Positions 1-9,139 are shown, numbered from the stretch's first letter. The stretch is DNA of 64,000 bases from Methylobacterium mesophilicum SR1.6/6 (GCF_000364445.2 NZ_CP043538.1:141198-205197), one strand, 5' to 3'. The notes: generated by a model not told the origin, from the sequence alone. Made by a program: numbers and translations.

Positions 1-134
1 CGCTTGGAGTGAACAGATCGGTCACGGGGATGTCTCCACAGGGTTGCCCTTGGTGGGGGCGAGGTGTCCGTATTCCGCTGGGCCGAAAGGGCGGTTCCGG
101 GTTGGATGGACGGCGGTGGCCATCCGGGGGAAAT

Positions 135-1154
135 TCAGAGAGGTCGGACAGGCAGGAGCTTGCCGCGCAACAGGAGGCTCAAGGTCCTGAGCGCGATCCA
201 TCCGATGATCAGGTTGGCTGCCGCGAACAACGGGACGGCGAGGGACGCGCTCGGCCCTTCCAGTCCTCGCTCCGTCAGGCGCAACGCGGCGAGCGGAAGA
301 GCCGAGACGCCGAACGTGTAAGCCCAGGCCGCCGGCGAGAACGGCTGCTGCCGCAGCCACGGCACCAACCGTACCATGACCAGGGCGTGCAGCAGGGCGT
401 AGCCGAACAAGATCTGGGCCAGCCGGTCGGGGGGGCCGTCGGTGACCGCCAGGTAGGCGACGCAGGCCACCGCGGGCGGCGCCAGGTGCAGCCCGAGCGA
501 GGCCCGCAACGATACCGGCAGGGTCTGCAGGATCAGCCGGTGGATGACGACCGATTCGAGCGTCAGCCATGAGAGGAGTCCAGCCCCGAAGAAGAGCAGT
601 CCGAGTTCCTTCATGCCGAAGGCGGCGCAGGTGATGGCCGCCACGAAGCCCCCGCCGACCGTGGGCATGTAGAGGATCGGCGTCGTCGCCTCGAAGGCGC
701 GGTCGCCCATCCAGAGTCCTCCCACGCCCCAGACGGCGAAGAGGGTCGTGCCGACAAGCCCCGTGAGAGCCATCGCCCAGGCGGCGCCCGGCCAGTGCGG
801 CGCGAGGCCGACGCTCGCGATCATGGTGGCGACGGGAGCCAGCGAGGCGAAGAACGACGACGTCGGATCGCGCACCTCGACCAAAACAATGTCCCGGTCG
901 TTCAACCACCGAGCGGCGTAGAAGACCAGCCACGCCGCCCAGACCGCCACGCCGAGGAGGGAGAGCGCCTCGCCGACCCAGGCGGGTGCCAGTCCGAGGC
1001 GAGCCAGGGCGCGCCAGCCGTTGCCCAGGCCGCAGAGCCCCAGGACCATCCCGAAGAAGGTGGCCGGTACCCTGGTCCGCCGAAGCCAGGTGAAGTCCCG
1101 CCGGAGCTTGGCCGAGCTTTCGTCCTCGCCGGATGCGCTCGCCGCGTCCGCCAT
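135..1154 (-). CDS. TDT/SLAC1-family carrier or anion channel (TehA-like)
   Basis: A 339-residue, almost wholly hydrophobic inner-membrane protein with about ten predicted transmembrane segments. Its length and layout fit the tellurite-resistance/dicarboxylate transporter (TDT, TehA/SLAC1/Ssu1) family. Family members move small anions such as dicarboxylates, sulfite, nitrate or chloride; the substrate here cannot be read from sequence. The ATG follows the stop of the upstream regulator gene by one base, so the two are translationally coupled. Sulfite would be an attractive substrate because a sulfite reductase lies in the divergent operon, but that is inference. The 134 bases before its 3' end hold nothing I recognise. 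Confidence 0.7.
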   Translation of the reverse strand: MADAASASGEDESSAKLRRDFTWLRRTRVPATFFGMVLGLCGLGNGWRALARLGLAPAWVGEALSLLGVAVWAAWLVFYAARWLNDRDIVLVEVRDPTSSFFASLAPVATMIASVGLAPHWPGAAWAMALTGLVGTTLFAVWGVGGLWMGDRAFEATTPILYMPTVGGGFVAAITCAAFGMKELGLLFFGAGLLSWLTLESVVIHRLILQTLPVSLRASLGLHLAPPAVACVAYLAVTDGPPDRLAQILFGYALLHALVMVRLVPWLRQQPFSPAAWAYTFGVSALPLAALRLTERGLEGPSASLAVPLFAAANLIIGWIALRTLSLLLRGKLLPVRPL

Positions 1155-1155
1155 G

Positions 1156-2577
1156 TCAGACGATCGTGGAGATCGCGCCGGGCGGATGCGACAGGAGCGT
1201 CGCCAGCAGGCTGAGACCGTACCGCAGGGTCTCGGCGTCGGGGGCAGCGCCCAGGGAGACGCGGATGGCTTCCGGAGCGGGTCCGACCGCGAAGGCGTCG
1301 CTCAGGATGACCGACAACCCGAGCTGACGCGCATGCGCCCCGAACTCGCCGCGACACCACGGATCGGGCAGCCGGAGCCACAGGTGATGCCCGCAGGAGT
1401 GGGCCCGGACATCGAGCCCGCGCAGGGCCTCGCGCGCGACCGCCTGCCGGAGGCCGTTCTCCTGCCGGATGGACGCGACGACCGCGTCGAGTTCCCCGTC
1501 CGCGATCCACTGCGAGGCGAGCGCGGCCGTGAGCGGCGCGGCCATCATGTTGATGGCCCGCAGTTCGGCGGCGAGCCGCACCGCCTCGTTGGTCCCCGGT
1601 ACCGCCACGTATGCGATGCGCAGGCCCGGGCTGACGCACTTGGACAGGGTCGCCACGTGCCAGGTGATGTCCGCGGCCAGGGCCCCGATCGGAGCGGGAG
1701 CGTCGGGCGGCAGCGCGCCGTAGGCGTCGTCCTCGATGATCGCGACCCCGTGCGCGCGGGCGATCTCGGCGATCCGCGCACGGCGCGTTGCCGGCAGCGT
1801 CGCAGTCGTCGGGTTGTCGAGCGTCGGCACCACGTACAGGGCCCGGGGGCGCGCGACCTTGCAGCTGTCCAGGAACGCGTCCGGGTCGAGACCCTCTGCG
1901 TCGCAGGTCACCGGCACGAGGCGGACGCCGCGGCGTTCGGCGGCCATGCGCAGTCCGGGGTAAGTGAGCGACGGGACGCAGAGTGCGTCGCCCGACTTGA
2001 GAATGGCGGCGAGCACGGCGGCGAGCACCACCTGGGCGCCGCCGGCCACGAGGACGCGCTGCACCGGAAGCGGCCCGAGCCGCCGGCCGAGCCACTGCGC
2101 CGCCGCGGCGCGGTCGGCCATGTTCCCTGCGCTGTCCTGGTACTGCATCCGGTCGAGGAAGCCCGGCGAACGGGTCAGCCGCGACAGGCCCGCCTCCATA
2201 CGCCCGGCCAGACGCGCCGCGACCGGCTGGGGCGGCATGTTCATGCTGAAGTCGACGCTTCCGGAGGGGTCCGGCCTGCGCACCTCCGCAGCCGCCGGCG
2301 CGGCTCCGCGAACGAAGCTGCCCCGTCCGGCGGTGGCATCGATCAAGCCCGTCCTGCGCGCCTCGTTGAAGGCGCGCGTGACGGTGGTGAGGTCGACGTT
2401 GAGGTGCTTGGCCAGGACACGCTGCGGCGGCAGGCGCACGCCCGGCGGGAGCCGTCCGGCGCGGATGTCGTCGGCCAGGGCCTTGACGATGGCCAGATAT
2501 TTCGGCCCTGCGTCGCCGGCGATTGTCGGGCTCCAGAATTCCATCATTGACCCCTGTTCTCGCATTGGTGTATGCAT
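1156..2577 (-). CDS. MocR-type GntR/aminotransferase-fold transcriptional regulator (first copy)
   Basis: 473 residues. A GntR winged helix lies at about residues 20-85 (LPPQRVLAKHLNVDLTTVTR), then a linker and a class I/II aminotransferase fold with the PLP lysine in TLSKCVSPGLR and the aspartate region IIEDDAYGALP. MocR proteins bind PLP or an aldimine and usually act on divergent genes; here the divergent genes are the ALA synthase/cytochrome bd/nitrilase run. Several in-frame ATGs exist (2577, 2565, 2547, 2544). The one at 2547 starts nearest the conserved domain, just after an AGGGG, so the true protein may be ten residues shorter. A second MocR gene lies at 11822-13261. Confidence 0.88.
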   Translation of the reverse strand: MHTPMREQGSMMEFWSPTIAGDAGPKYLAIVKALADDIRAGRLPPGVRLPPQRVLAKHLNVDLTTVTRAFNEARRTGLIDATAGRGSFVRGAAPAAAEVRRPDPSGSVDFSMNMPPQPVAARLAGRMEAGLSRLTRSPGFLDRMQYQDSAGNMADRAAAAQWLGRRLGPLPVQRVLVAGGAQVVLAAVLAAILKSGDALCVPSLTYPGLRMAAERRGVRLVPVTCDAEGLDPDAFLDSCKVARPRALYVVPTLDNPTTATLPATRRARIAEIARAHGVAIIEDDAYGALPPDAPAPIGALAADITWHVATLSKCVSPGLRIAYVAVPGTNEAVRLAAELRAINMMAAPLTAALASQWIADGELDAVVASIRQENGLRQAVAREALRGLDVRAHSCGHHLWLRLPDPWCRGEFGAHARQLGLSVILSDAFAVGPAPEAIRVSLGAAPDAETLRYGLSLLATLLSHPPGAISTIV

Positions 2578-2595
2578 ACATCAATCATACAGACA
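2569..2595. promoter_or_regulatory. Palindrome at the 5' end of the first mocR gene
   Basis: A perfect 12-bp palindrome TGTATGCATACA lies at 2569-2580, followed by a further ATACA half-site near 2588. ATACA-type half-sites are what known MocR operators are built from. It overlaps the upstream-most possible mocR start, which fits autoregulation and argues for the downstream start. Function is inferred. Confidence 0.4.
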
Positions 2596-2652
2596 AGGCG
2601 AGACGTAGCTTTGTCTGGGATGTCGCCTTTGAAGCAGCCAGCTTCCACCACG

Positions 2653-2679
2653 AATGTATGGATATTTAAGCCATACATT
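2653..2679. promoter_or_regulatory. Inverted repeat operator candidate between mocR and the cyd operon
   Basis: Perfect 9-bp arms AATGTATGG (2653-2661) and CCATACATT (2671-2679) are separated by 9 AT-rich bases. They sit in the divergent intergenic region 60 bases before the DUF983 start. The same half-site (CCATACA) recurs upstream of the nit operon and of the outer-membrane gene at 22012. Probably a binding site for one of the two MocR regulators. Confidence 0.5.
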
Positions 2680-2739
2680 TGGTGCGCGCAAGGCGCACCT
2701 TCAGGCCGCCGGATGGCGAGCGGTTCGGGAACGTGAACG

Positions 2740-3144
2740 ATGCAAAGGACGACCGATCAATCCCTCATGTCAGTCGGCCTGCGGTGCCGCTGCCCACGCT
2801 GCGGTCAGGGTCGCCTGTTCGACGGCTTCATCACCCTGAGGCCGCGCTGCGAGGCCTGCGGCCTCGATTACAGCTTCGCCGACCCGGCGGACGGGCCGGC
2901 CTTCTTCATCATGATGACGATGGCCTTCCCGGTCACCGCCTTCGGGATCTGGCTGGAGCTCGCCTACGACCCGCCGCTCTGGGTCCATGCGGTCGTGACG
3001 CTGCCGCTGCTCCTCTTGGCCTGCGTGCCGATCATCCGGCCGCTGAAGGGACTCTTCATCGCCAGCCAGTACATCCACAAGGCCGAGGAGGGACGCTTCG
3101 CGGTCCCGAAGGCGCCCATCGTCGGTCCCACGACCAGGGACTGA
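2740..3144 (+). CDS. DUF983 small membrane protein (first copy)
   Basis: 134 residues. An N-terminal zinc-ribbon-like pair CRCPRC and CEAC is followed by the DUF983 signature DYSFADPADGPAFF and two transmembrane helices (about 60-105). DUF983 proteins are small inner-membrane proteins often found beside respiratory oxidase genes; their role is not established. First gene of the run leading to ALA synthase and cytochrome bd. The Shine-Dalgarno sequence before 2740 is weak and an in-frame ATG at 2767 is an alternative start. A close paralogue lies at 11351-11752. Confidence 0.85.
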   Translation: MQRTTDQSLMSVGLRCRCPRCGQGRLFDGFITLRPRCEACGLDYSFADPADGPAFFIMMTMAFPVTAFGIWLELAYDPPLWVHAVVTLPLLLLACVPIIRPLKGLFIASQYIHKAEEGRFAVPKAPIVGPTTRD

Positions 3145-3243
3145 CCGCGCCGCCCCCGCGCGCTCCCGGGTGGATGCGCGCCGGCGGCATCGCCCGCCCC
3201 CGGGCTTGCCGTGACTTCATCCGACCTGACGAGGACCGGGACG

Positions 3244-4470
3244 ATGCTACCCTATTCCGACGTGTTCGAGGCCTCCCTCCGGAAGCTGCGCGGGGACGGC
3301 CGCTACCGGACGTTCATCGAGCTTGAGCGCAATGTCGGCACGTTCCCGACCGCCGTCTGGAGGCATCCGGACGGCAGCCGCCGGCCGGTCACGGTCTGGT
3401 GCAGCAACGACTACCTCGGGATGGGACACAGCCCTGAGGTCCTCGGCGCCATGCACGAGGCCCTGGACCGCTACGGCGCCGGCGCGGGTGGCACCCGCAA
3501 CATCTCCGGCACGGCGCACGAGCACGTGCTGCTGGAGCGCGACCTGGCCGACCTCCACGGCAAGGAGGCCGCCCTCCTGTTCACCTCTGGCTACGTCTCG
3601 AATCTCGCGGCGCTGAGCGTTCTAGGCCAGGTGCTGCCGGGCAGCGTGATCCTGTCGGACGCCGGCAACCACAACTCGATGATCGAGGGCATCCGCCGCG
3701 CGGGAACCGAGAAGGCGATCTTCCCGCACAACGACGTCGCCGCGCTCGATGCCATGCTGTCCCGGTACGAGCCCGGCCGGCCGAAGATCGTGGCCTTCGA
3801 GAGCGTCTACAGCATGGACGGCGACGTGGCGCCCATCGCCGAGATCTGCGACGTCGCGGAGCGCCATGGGGCGCTCACCTACCTCGACGAGGTGCACGCG
3901 GTCGGGATGTACGGCCCGCACGGCGCCGGCATCGCCGAGCGCGAGGGCGTCGCCCATCGCGTCACCTTGATCGAGGCGACGCTCGGCAAGGCGTTCGGCG
4001 TCATGGGCGGCTACGTCGCCGGACCATCCACGGTCGTCGACGTCATCCGCAGCCACGCGGCCGGCTTCATCTTCACGACCTCGCTGTGCCCGCACCTGGC
4101 CGCCGGCGCGCGGGCGGCGGTGCGGCACCTCAGGGTCAGCCAGGCGGAACGGGCGGCGCAACAGCGGAACGCGGCGACCCTGATGGCGATGCTGCGCAAG
4201 GCCGGCCTGCCGGTCCTGCCGAGCCAGAGCCACATCCTGCCGGTGATGGTCGGCGACGCCCACCTCTGCCGGCGGATCAGCGAGGAGCTGCTGGAGCGCC
4301 ACGGCATCTACGTCCAGCCCATTAACTACCCGACCGTGCCGCGCGGCGGCGAGCGGCTGCGGATCACCCCGACGCCGCTCCACACCGAGGAGCATATGCG
4401 GGCGCTCGTGGGGGCGCTCGTCGAGATTCGCACACGGCTGGGCTGGGACGAGGTCTCGCTGGCCGCGTGA
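3244..4470 (+). CDS. hemA: 5-aminolevulinate synthase
   Basis: 408 residues of the PLP-dependent alpha-oxoamine synthase family, condensing succinyl-CoA and glycine to ALA, the first step of heme and siroheme synthesis in alphaproteobacteria. Visible motifs: [23 protein letters not shown], the HNSMIEGIR block, [12 protein letters not shown] and the PLP lysine region [17 protein letters not shown] 3244 fits the family N terminus ([11 protein letters not shown]) and has GAGGA upstream; a GTG at 3211 would add eleven atypical residues. It lies 44 bases before cydA. An operon-borne copy suggests dedicated tetrapyrrole supply for the bd oxidase and CysI downstream; a housekeeping hemA probably exists elsewhere. 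Confidence 0.93.
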   Translation: MLPYSDVFEASLRKLRGDGRYRTFIELERNVGTFPTAVWRHPDGSRRPVTVWCSNDYLGMGHSPEVLGAMHEALDRYGAGAGGTRNISGTAHEHVLLERDLADLHGKEAALLFTSGYVSNLAALSVLGQVLPGSVILSDAGNHNSMIEGIRRAGTEKAIFPHNDVAALDAMLSRYEPGRPKIVAFESVYSMDGDVAPIAEICDVAERHGALTYLDEVHAVGMYGPHGAGIAEREGVAHRVTLIEATLGKAFGVMGGYVAGPSTVVDVIRSHAAGFIFTTSLCPHLAAGARAAVRHLRVSQAERAAQQRNAATLMAMLRKAGLPVLPSQSHILPVMVGDAHLCRRISEELLERHGIYVQPINYPTVPRGGERLRITPTPLHTEEHMRALVGALVEIRTRLGWDEVSLAA

Positions 4471-4513
4471 CCGTGGCTCCCGGCCTCATCGACAGTTGCA
4501 ACAGGTGACCGAC

Positions 4514-5932
4514 ATGCTGGCGAACGTTGACGCCCTGCTGCTCGCAAGGTGGCAGTTCGGGTTCACGGTGGCCTTCCACATCGTGTTCCCGGCTTTCTCC
4601 ATCGGCCTCGCCAGCTACCTTGCTGTGCTGGAGGGGCTCTGGCTGGCCACCGGACGGCAGGTGTTCATCGACCTGTTCCGGTACTGGATCAAGATCTTCG
4701 CCATCGGCTTCGCCATGGGCGTCGTGTCCGGGCTGGTCATGTCCTACCAGTTCGGCACGAACTGGTCGGTCTACGCCGACAAGACCGGGCCCGTGCTCGG
4801 CCCGCTGATGGCCTACGAGGTGCTCTCGGCCTTCTTCCTGGAGGCCGGCTTCCTCGGCGTCATGCTGTTCGGCATGAGCAAGGTCGGGCCGCGGCTGCAC
4901 TTCCTCGCCACCCTGATGGTGGCCATCGGGACCTTCTTCTCGGCATTCTGGATCCTGTCCGTAAACTCCTGGATGCAGACGCCGCAGGGTCACACGGTCA
5001 ACGCGGCCGGCCAGTTCGTGCCGGCCGACTGGTGGGCCATCGTCTTCAACCCCTCGTTCCCGTACCGCCTCGTCCACATGGTCCTGGCCGCCTACCTGAC
5101 CACCGCGCTCGTCGTCGGCGCGGTCGGCGCCTGGCACCTGCTGCGCGACCGCGCCAACGAGGGCGCGCGGACGATGTTCTCGATGGCGATGTGGATGCTC
5201 GCCGTCGTCGCGCCAATCCAGATTCTCGCCGGCGACGCCCACGGCCTGAACACGCTGGAGCACCAGCCGGCCAAGGTCATGGCGATGGAAGGCCACTTCC
5301 AGAGCCACCCCGACGGCGCGCCGCTCATCCTGTTCGGCCTGCCCGACCAAGCGGCCGGCACGGTGCGGTATGCCGTCGAGGTGCCGAAGCTGTCCTCGCT
5401 GATCCTGAAGCACGGCCTCAACGAGCCCCTGAAGGGTCTCGACAGCGTGCCGCGGGAGAACTGGCCGCCGGTGCCCGTGGTGTTCTGGTCCTTCCGGGTG
5501 ATGGTCAGCCTCGGGATGCTGATGCTCCTGCTGGGCTGCCTCAGCCTGCTCGCCCGCTTCAAGGGCAAGCTCTACCAGTGGGCGGCGCTGCACCGCTTCG
5601 CCCTTGCCATGGGCCCGGCCGGCTTCGTCGCCGTGGTGGCCGGCTGGATCACCACCGAGGTCGGGCGCCAGCCCTTCACTGTCTACGGACTCCTGCGCAC
5701 GGCGGAGTCGGCCTCGCCCCTCCACGCGCCCGCCGTCGCCGCGTCGCTCACCGCCTTCGTGCTGGTCTACTTCGCCGTGTTCGGCATGGGTATCCTCTAC
5801 ATCCTGCACCTCATGGCGAAGTCCCCGCACCGGGGTGAGCACGGGATCGAGCCCGGGGCGCCGATCCGCACCGCTGGCATCACGCCCGCACCGTCGGTCG
5901 ACCTCGACCGCACCCTCCACCCGGCCGAGTAA
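4514..5932 (+). CDS. cydA: Cytochrome bd quinol oxidase subunit I, cyanide-insensitive (CIO) type
   Basis: 472 residues, inner membrane. It oxidises quinol and reduces oxygen at the heme b595/d site. Seen: the heme-ligand histidine in FTVAFHIVFPAFSIG (His22), the Q-loop Lys/Glu in EHQPAKVMAMEGHF, and GRQPFTVYGLLRT. The Q-loop is short, so the protein is about 50 residues shorter than the E. coli enzyme, as in the CIO subfamily. CIO-type oxidases keep working under cyanide. ATG 4514 has AGGTGA five bases upstream. It is followed 10 bases later by cydB and sits in an operon with a nitrilase and CysI. Also called cioA. Confidence 0.95.
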   Translation: MLANVDALLLARWQFGFTVAFHIVFPAFSIGLASYLAVLEGLWLATGRQVFIDLFRYWIKIFAIGFAMGVVSGLVMSYQFGTNWSVYADKTGPVLGPLMAYEVLSAFFLEAGFLGVMLFGMSKVGPRLHFLATLMVAIGTFFSAFWILSVNSWMQTPQGHTVNAAGQFVPADWWAIVFNPSFPYRLVHMVLAAYLTTALVVGAVGAWHLLRDRANEGARTMFSMAMWMLAVVAPIQILAGDAHGLNTLEHQPAKVMAMEGHFQSHPDGAPLILFGLPDQAAGTVRYAVEVPKLSSLILKHGLNEPLKGLDSVPRENWPPVPVVFWSFRVMVSLGMLMLLLGCLSLLARFKGKLYQWAALHRFALAMGPAGFVAVVAGWITTEVGRQPFTVYGLLRTAESASPLHAPAVAASLTAFVLVYFAVFGMGILYILHLMAKSPHRGEHGIEPGAPIRTAGITPAPSVDLDRTLHPAE

Positions 5933-5942
5933 GGAGCCCGTC

Positions 5943-6950
5943 ATGCTCGCCAACATCGACCTGACGGTCGTCTGGGCGCTCATCATCGCCTTCGCGGTCT
6001 TCGCCTACATCGTGATGGACGGATTCGACCTTGGCATCGGCATCCTGTTCCCGGCCTTCCGGCCGGGTCACGAGCGCGACACGGCGATGAACTCCATCGC
6101 GCCGGTCTGGGACGGCAACGAGACCTGGCTGGTGCTCGGCGGCGGTGGCCTGTTCGCGGTCTTCCCGCTGGCTTACGCGGTGATCATGCCGGCGCTCTAC
6201 GCGCCGATCATCGCGATGCTGCTCGGGCTGATCTTCCGCGGCGTCGCCTTCGAGTTCCGCTGGCGCGACCCGCGCCACCGGGCGCTCTGGGACGTCGCCT
6301 TCACCGGAGGCTCGGTCGTGGCGGCGCTCGCCCAGGGCATCACCCTCGGCGCCCTGCTGCAGGGCATCAAGGTGGAGGGGCGCGCCTATGCGGGCGGCTG
6401 GTGGGACTGGCTCACGCCGTTCAGCCTGCTCGTCGGGTTCGGCATCATCTGCGGCTACGCCCTGCTCGGCGCCACCTGGCTGGTGATGCGGACGGAGGGG
6501 AGCCTCCAGGAGCGGTCGCGCACCTTCTCGCTCTGGCTCGGCGCGGCCACGGTCGCTGTGATCGCCGTCGTCAGCGCGGCGACGCCGTTCCTGGAGGGCA
6601 AGTATTGGGAGCGCTGGTTCTCGATGCCGAGCGTGCTGCTCACCGCCCAGGTGCCGCTCCTCGTCGCGGTGGCGTCGTTCCTGTTCTTCCGCCTGCTGCG
6701 CGGCGGGGCGGAGAGTACGCCGTTCCTGCTGGCGCTCGGCCTGTTCCTGCTGTCCTTCGTCGGGCTGGGGATCAGCATCTTCCCCGACGTCGTGCCGGGC
6801 CGGATCACGATTTGGGAGGCGGCGGCACCGCATTCGAGCCAGGTCTTCCTGCTCGTGGGCGCGTCCGTCCTGATCCCGGTCATCCTGGCCTACACGGCCT
6901 ACTCGTACTGGGTCTTCCGCGGGAAGGTCGACGCGGCGGGGTATCACTGA
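5943..6950 (+). CDS. cydB: Cytochrome bd quinol oxidase subunit II
   Basis: 335 residues with about nine transmembrane helices. The family signature DGFDLGIGILFPAF is near the N terminus, followed by WDGNETWLVLGGGGLFAVFP. It packs against CydA in the inner-membrane oxidase. Start ATG 5943 follows AAGGAG. The stop codon overlaps the start of the DUF2474 peptide (TGATG), indicating translational coupling. Also called cioB. Confidence 0.95.
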   Translation: MLANIDLTVVWALIIAFAVFAYIVMDGFDLGIGILFPAFRPGHERDTAMNSIAPVWDGNETWLVLGGGGLFAVFPLAYAVIMPALYAPIIAMLLGLIFRGVAFEFRWRDPRHRALWDVAFTGGSVVAALAQGITLGALLQGIKVEGRAYAGGWWDWLTPFSLLVGFGIICGYALLGATWLVMRTEGSLQERSRTFSLWLGAATVAVIAVVSAATPFLEGKYWERWFSMPSVLLTAQVPLLVAVASFLFFRLLRGGAESTPFLLALGLFLLSFVGLGISIFPDVVPGRITIWEAAAPHSSQVFLLVGASVLIPVILAYTAYSYWVFRGKVDAAGYH

Positions 6951-7087
6951 TGGGCACCACCTCCGCTCCCCGACACCCCGCACCCCTGTGGCGCCGCCTC
7001 GTGTGGTTCGCCTCCCTGTGGGCCGGCAGCGTCCTCTCGCTCGGGGTCGTCGCCGGCATCCTGAGGACCTGGCTGAAGGCGGGCTGA
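6950..7087 (+). CDS. DUF2474 single-helix accessory peptide of cytochrome bd
   Basis: 45 residues with one transmembrane helix (WFASLWAGSVLSLGVVAGIL) and a basic proline-rich N terminus containing LWRRLVWF. It matches the DUF2474 family of small peptides encoded directly after cydAB of the CIO type. By analogy with CydX/CydS it probably stabilises the oxidase. Its ATG overlaps the cydB stop. Confidence 0.8.
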   Translation: MGTTSAPRHPAPLWRRLVWFASLWAGSVLSLGVVAGILRTWLKAG

Positions 7088-7136
7088 CGCCCGTCCCTCG
7101 ACCCTGGCCGCCCTCAAACCCAAAGTTGGACCATCC

Positions 7137-8093
7137 ATGTCGTCGAAGCCCGTTGTCACGGCCGCCGTTGTGCAAGCCGGGTCGATCCTGTTCGACACCG
7201 CTCGGACGTTGGACAAGCTCGCGGACCTCGCCAGCGACGCCTCGGCCCGCGGAGCCGACCTGGCGGTGTTCCCCGAGGCCTTCGTCGGCGGCTACCCGAA
7301 GGGGCTCGACTTCGGCGCGACGGTCGGCTCCCGCACGCCGGCGGGCCGGGACGACTTCCTGCGCTATCACGCGAGCGCCATCGACGTTCCGGGACCGGCG
7401 ACCGAGGCCATCGCCACCGTCGCCCGTGCCAGCAAGCTGCACCTCGTCGTCGGCGTGATCGAGCGGTCCGGCGGCACCCTCTACTGCAGCGCCCTGACGT
7501 TCGGGCCCGACGGCGCCCTACTGGCACACCGCCGCAAGCTGATGCCCACCGCCTCGGAGCGGCTCGTGTGGGGCTTCGGCGACGGCTCGACGCTCGATGT
7601 CGCCCGCACGCCCCTCGGCCGGATCGGGACCGCGATCTGCTGGGAGAACTACATGCCGCTCCTGCGCACGGCTCTGTACGCCAAGGGCGTCGAGATCTAC
7701 TGCGCGCCCACGGTCGACGACCGCGCCACGTGGCTGCCGACGATGCAGACCATCGCCCTGGAGGGCCGGTGCTTCGTCCTGTCCGCCAGCCAGTACCTCC
7801 TCCGGAAGGACTGCCCGGCCGAGTACGACGCCGTTCAGGGGAGCGACCCGGGTACGGTCCTCATCCGGGGCGGCTCGTGCATCGTGGGACCCCTCGGGAA
7901 CGTCCTGGTCGAGCCCGACTTCGCGGGCGAGAGCGTGCGCCTCGCCGAACTGGACCGGGCGGACATCGTCCGCGGCAAGTTCGATTTCGACGTGGTCGGC
8001 CACTACGCGCGCCCGGACATCTTCAGCCTCGGCGTGAAAGAGCGGCCGCTCGATCCCGTCACGGCGACCGGCCCCGGCGCCCGCGAGGCCTAG
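7137..8093 (+). CDS. Nitrilase of the NIT4 / beta-cyanoalanine nitrilase-like group
   Basis: 318 residues, carbon-nitrogen hydrolase fold. Catalytic triad Glu47 (VFPEAFVGGYPKG), Lys134 (HRRKLMPTASERLVWGFG) and Cys168 (AICWENYMPLLRT) are all present, and the conserved blocks KYHASAIDVPGP-like and YAKGVEIYCAPT closely match plant NIT4 and bacterial aliphatic/aryl nitrilases as I remember them. NIT4 enzymes turn beta-cyano-L-alanine, a cyanide-fixation product, into aspartate/asparagine plus ammonia. The substrate here is inferred from similarity and from the cyanide-insensitive oxidase next door. A second nitrilase of a different subfamily is at 14191. Confidence 0.88.
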   Translation: MSSKPVVTAAVVQAGSILFDTARTLDKLADLASDASARGADLAVFPEAFVGGYPKGLDFGATVGSRTPAGRDDFLRYHASAIDVPGPATEAIATVARASKLHLVVGVIERSGGTLYCSALTFGPDGALLAHRRKLMPTASERLVWGFGDGSTLDVARTPLGRIGTAICWENYMPLLRTALYAKGVEIYCAPTVDDRATWLPTMQTIALEGRCFVLSASQYLLRKDCPAEYDAVQGSDPGTVLIRGGSCIVGPLGNVLVEPDFAGESVRLAELDRADIVRGKFDFDVVGHYARPDIFSLGVKERPLDPVTATGPGAREA

Positions 8094-8144
8094 CCCTAGG
8101 CGCCAAGGCCCCCGACCAAATCCGCGCAACCGAGAGCGGCAACG

Positions 8145-9074
8145 ATGACGACACGGCTCCTGCCCCGCCACGCCCCCTTCGAGAGCGACGCCCTTGTCGC
8201 GCTCGACCAGGTGCTGGCGGCCGCATCCCGGGAACAGCGCACGTGGCTCTCGGACTACCTGGTGGCCGGCGGCAACCCTCCGGGCCAGGGCACGAGGGAT
8301 GCGGACGTGTCCGTCGGAGAGGTCGTCGAGTACGTCAACCTCAACTCGTCCCGCTCGGACCGGACGACGATGCACGTGGCGGTCGCCTTTCCCGCCGGCG
8401 CACCGCCCTACGGGCCGGAATCGGTCATCGACCTCATCGGCATTGACGGCGCGAGCATGCCCGCGCGGGTCCTGCCGGTCGCATCCTCACGCAGGGAGGT
8501 CGCCGGCGAGGTGCACGCGGTGATGCCGGTCGGCGCCGGTGACGCCACCATCGCGGAGCGCATCCGCCTCGGCTCGCAGGTGACGGTCAGGATCCGGGAG
8601 GAGGCCGGGTTCCGCTTGCCGGCCGAGCCGGGGACCGACGTCATCATGATCGGCGTCGAGGCGGGGGTGGCCCCGTACCGGGCGCTCACCCAGGAGCGGC
8701 GCGCGCTCGGGGCCGGCGGCCGGTCATGGCTGTTCTTCGGCGGCCGGCGCTTCACCCACGACTTCCTCTACCAACTCGAATGGCAGGCCGCGCTCGCGGA
8801 CCGGTCCCTGACCCGGATGGATGTCGCCTTCTCCCACGACCAGCCAGAGCGGCTCGGCGTCGAGGACCGTCTCCTCGACCGGCGGGAAGAGCTCGTCGCG
8901 TGGATCGAGAGCGGCGCGAGCCTCTCCATCTGCGCCGCCCCGGACAGCGCGGAACGAGCCCGCTCCGCGCTTGTGAAGGCCATCGCCGACGTCAGGGCCT
9001 GCTCGACGGACGTGGCCGGCGGCCTCGTCGCGGAAATGGCGCGCCAGGGCCGCTTCAGCGAGCGGCATTCCTAG
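8145..9074 (+). CDS. Reduced CysJ-like protein (FAD/NADPH reductase region with altered motifs)
   Basis: 309 residues. The first ~45 align with the CysJ N terminus (DYLVAGG region) and residues ~130-309 with its FNR-like module (EVHAVMP, FRLPAEPGTDVIMIG, WLFFGGRRFTHDFLYQLEWQ). The flavodoxin domain and most of the connecting domain are missing, so it is half normal length. FAD motif RxYS reads RVLP, GTG of the nucleotide loop reads EAG, and the CGD near the end reads CAA. It may therefore not transfer electrons from NADPH in the usual way. It sits directly before cysI, where a redox or assembly partner would be expected. Confidence 0.75.
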   Translation: MTTRLLPRHAPFESDALVALDQVLAAASREQRTWLSDYLVAGGNPPGQGTRDADVSVGEVVEYVNLNSSRSDRTTMHVAVAFPAGAPPYGPESVIDLIGIDGASMPARVLPVASSRREVAGEVHAVMPVGAGDATIAERIRLGSQVTVRIREEAGFRLPAEPGTDVIMIGVEAGVAPYRALTQERRALGAGGRSWLFFGGRRFTHDFLYQLEWQAALADRSLTRMDVAFSHDQPERLGVEDRLLDRREELVAWIESGASLSICAAPDSAERARSALVKAIADVRACSTDVAGGLVAEMARQGRFSERHS

Positions 9075-9139
9075 GGACCGGCTCCGGCCGCGCCCGTCCT
9101 TCGCGACCCAACCGACGCTTCTCCAACTTGGTAAGATCC

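Noticed and set aside
4364..5986. Long minus-strand open frame opposite cydA
   Set aside because: Antisense to a clear cydA, His/Glu/Asp-rich shadow sequence caused by high third-position GC, no family features.
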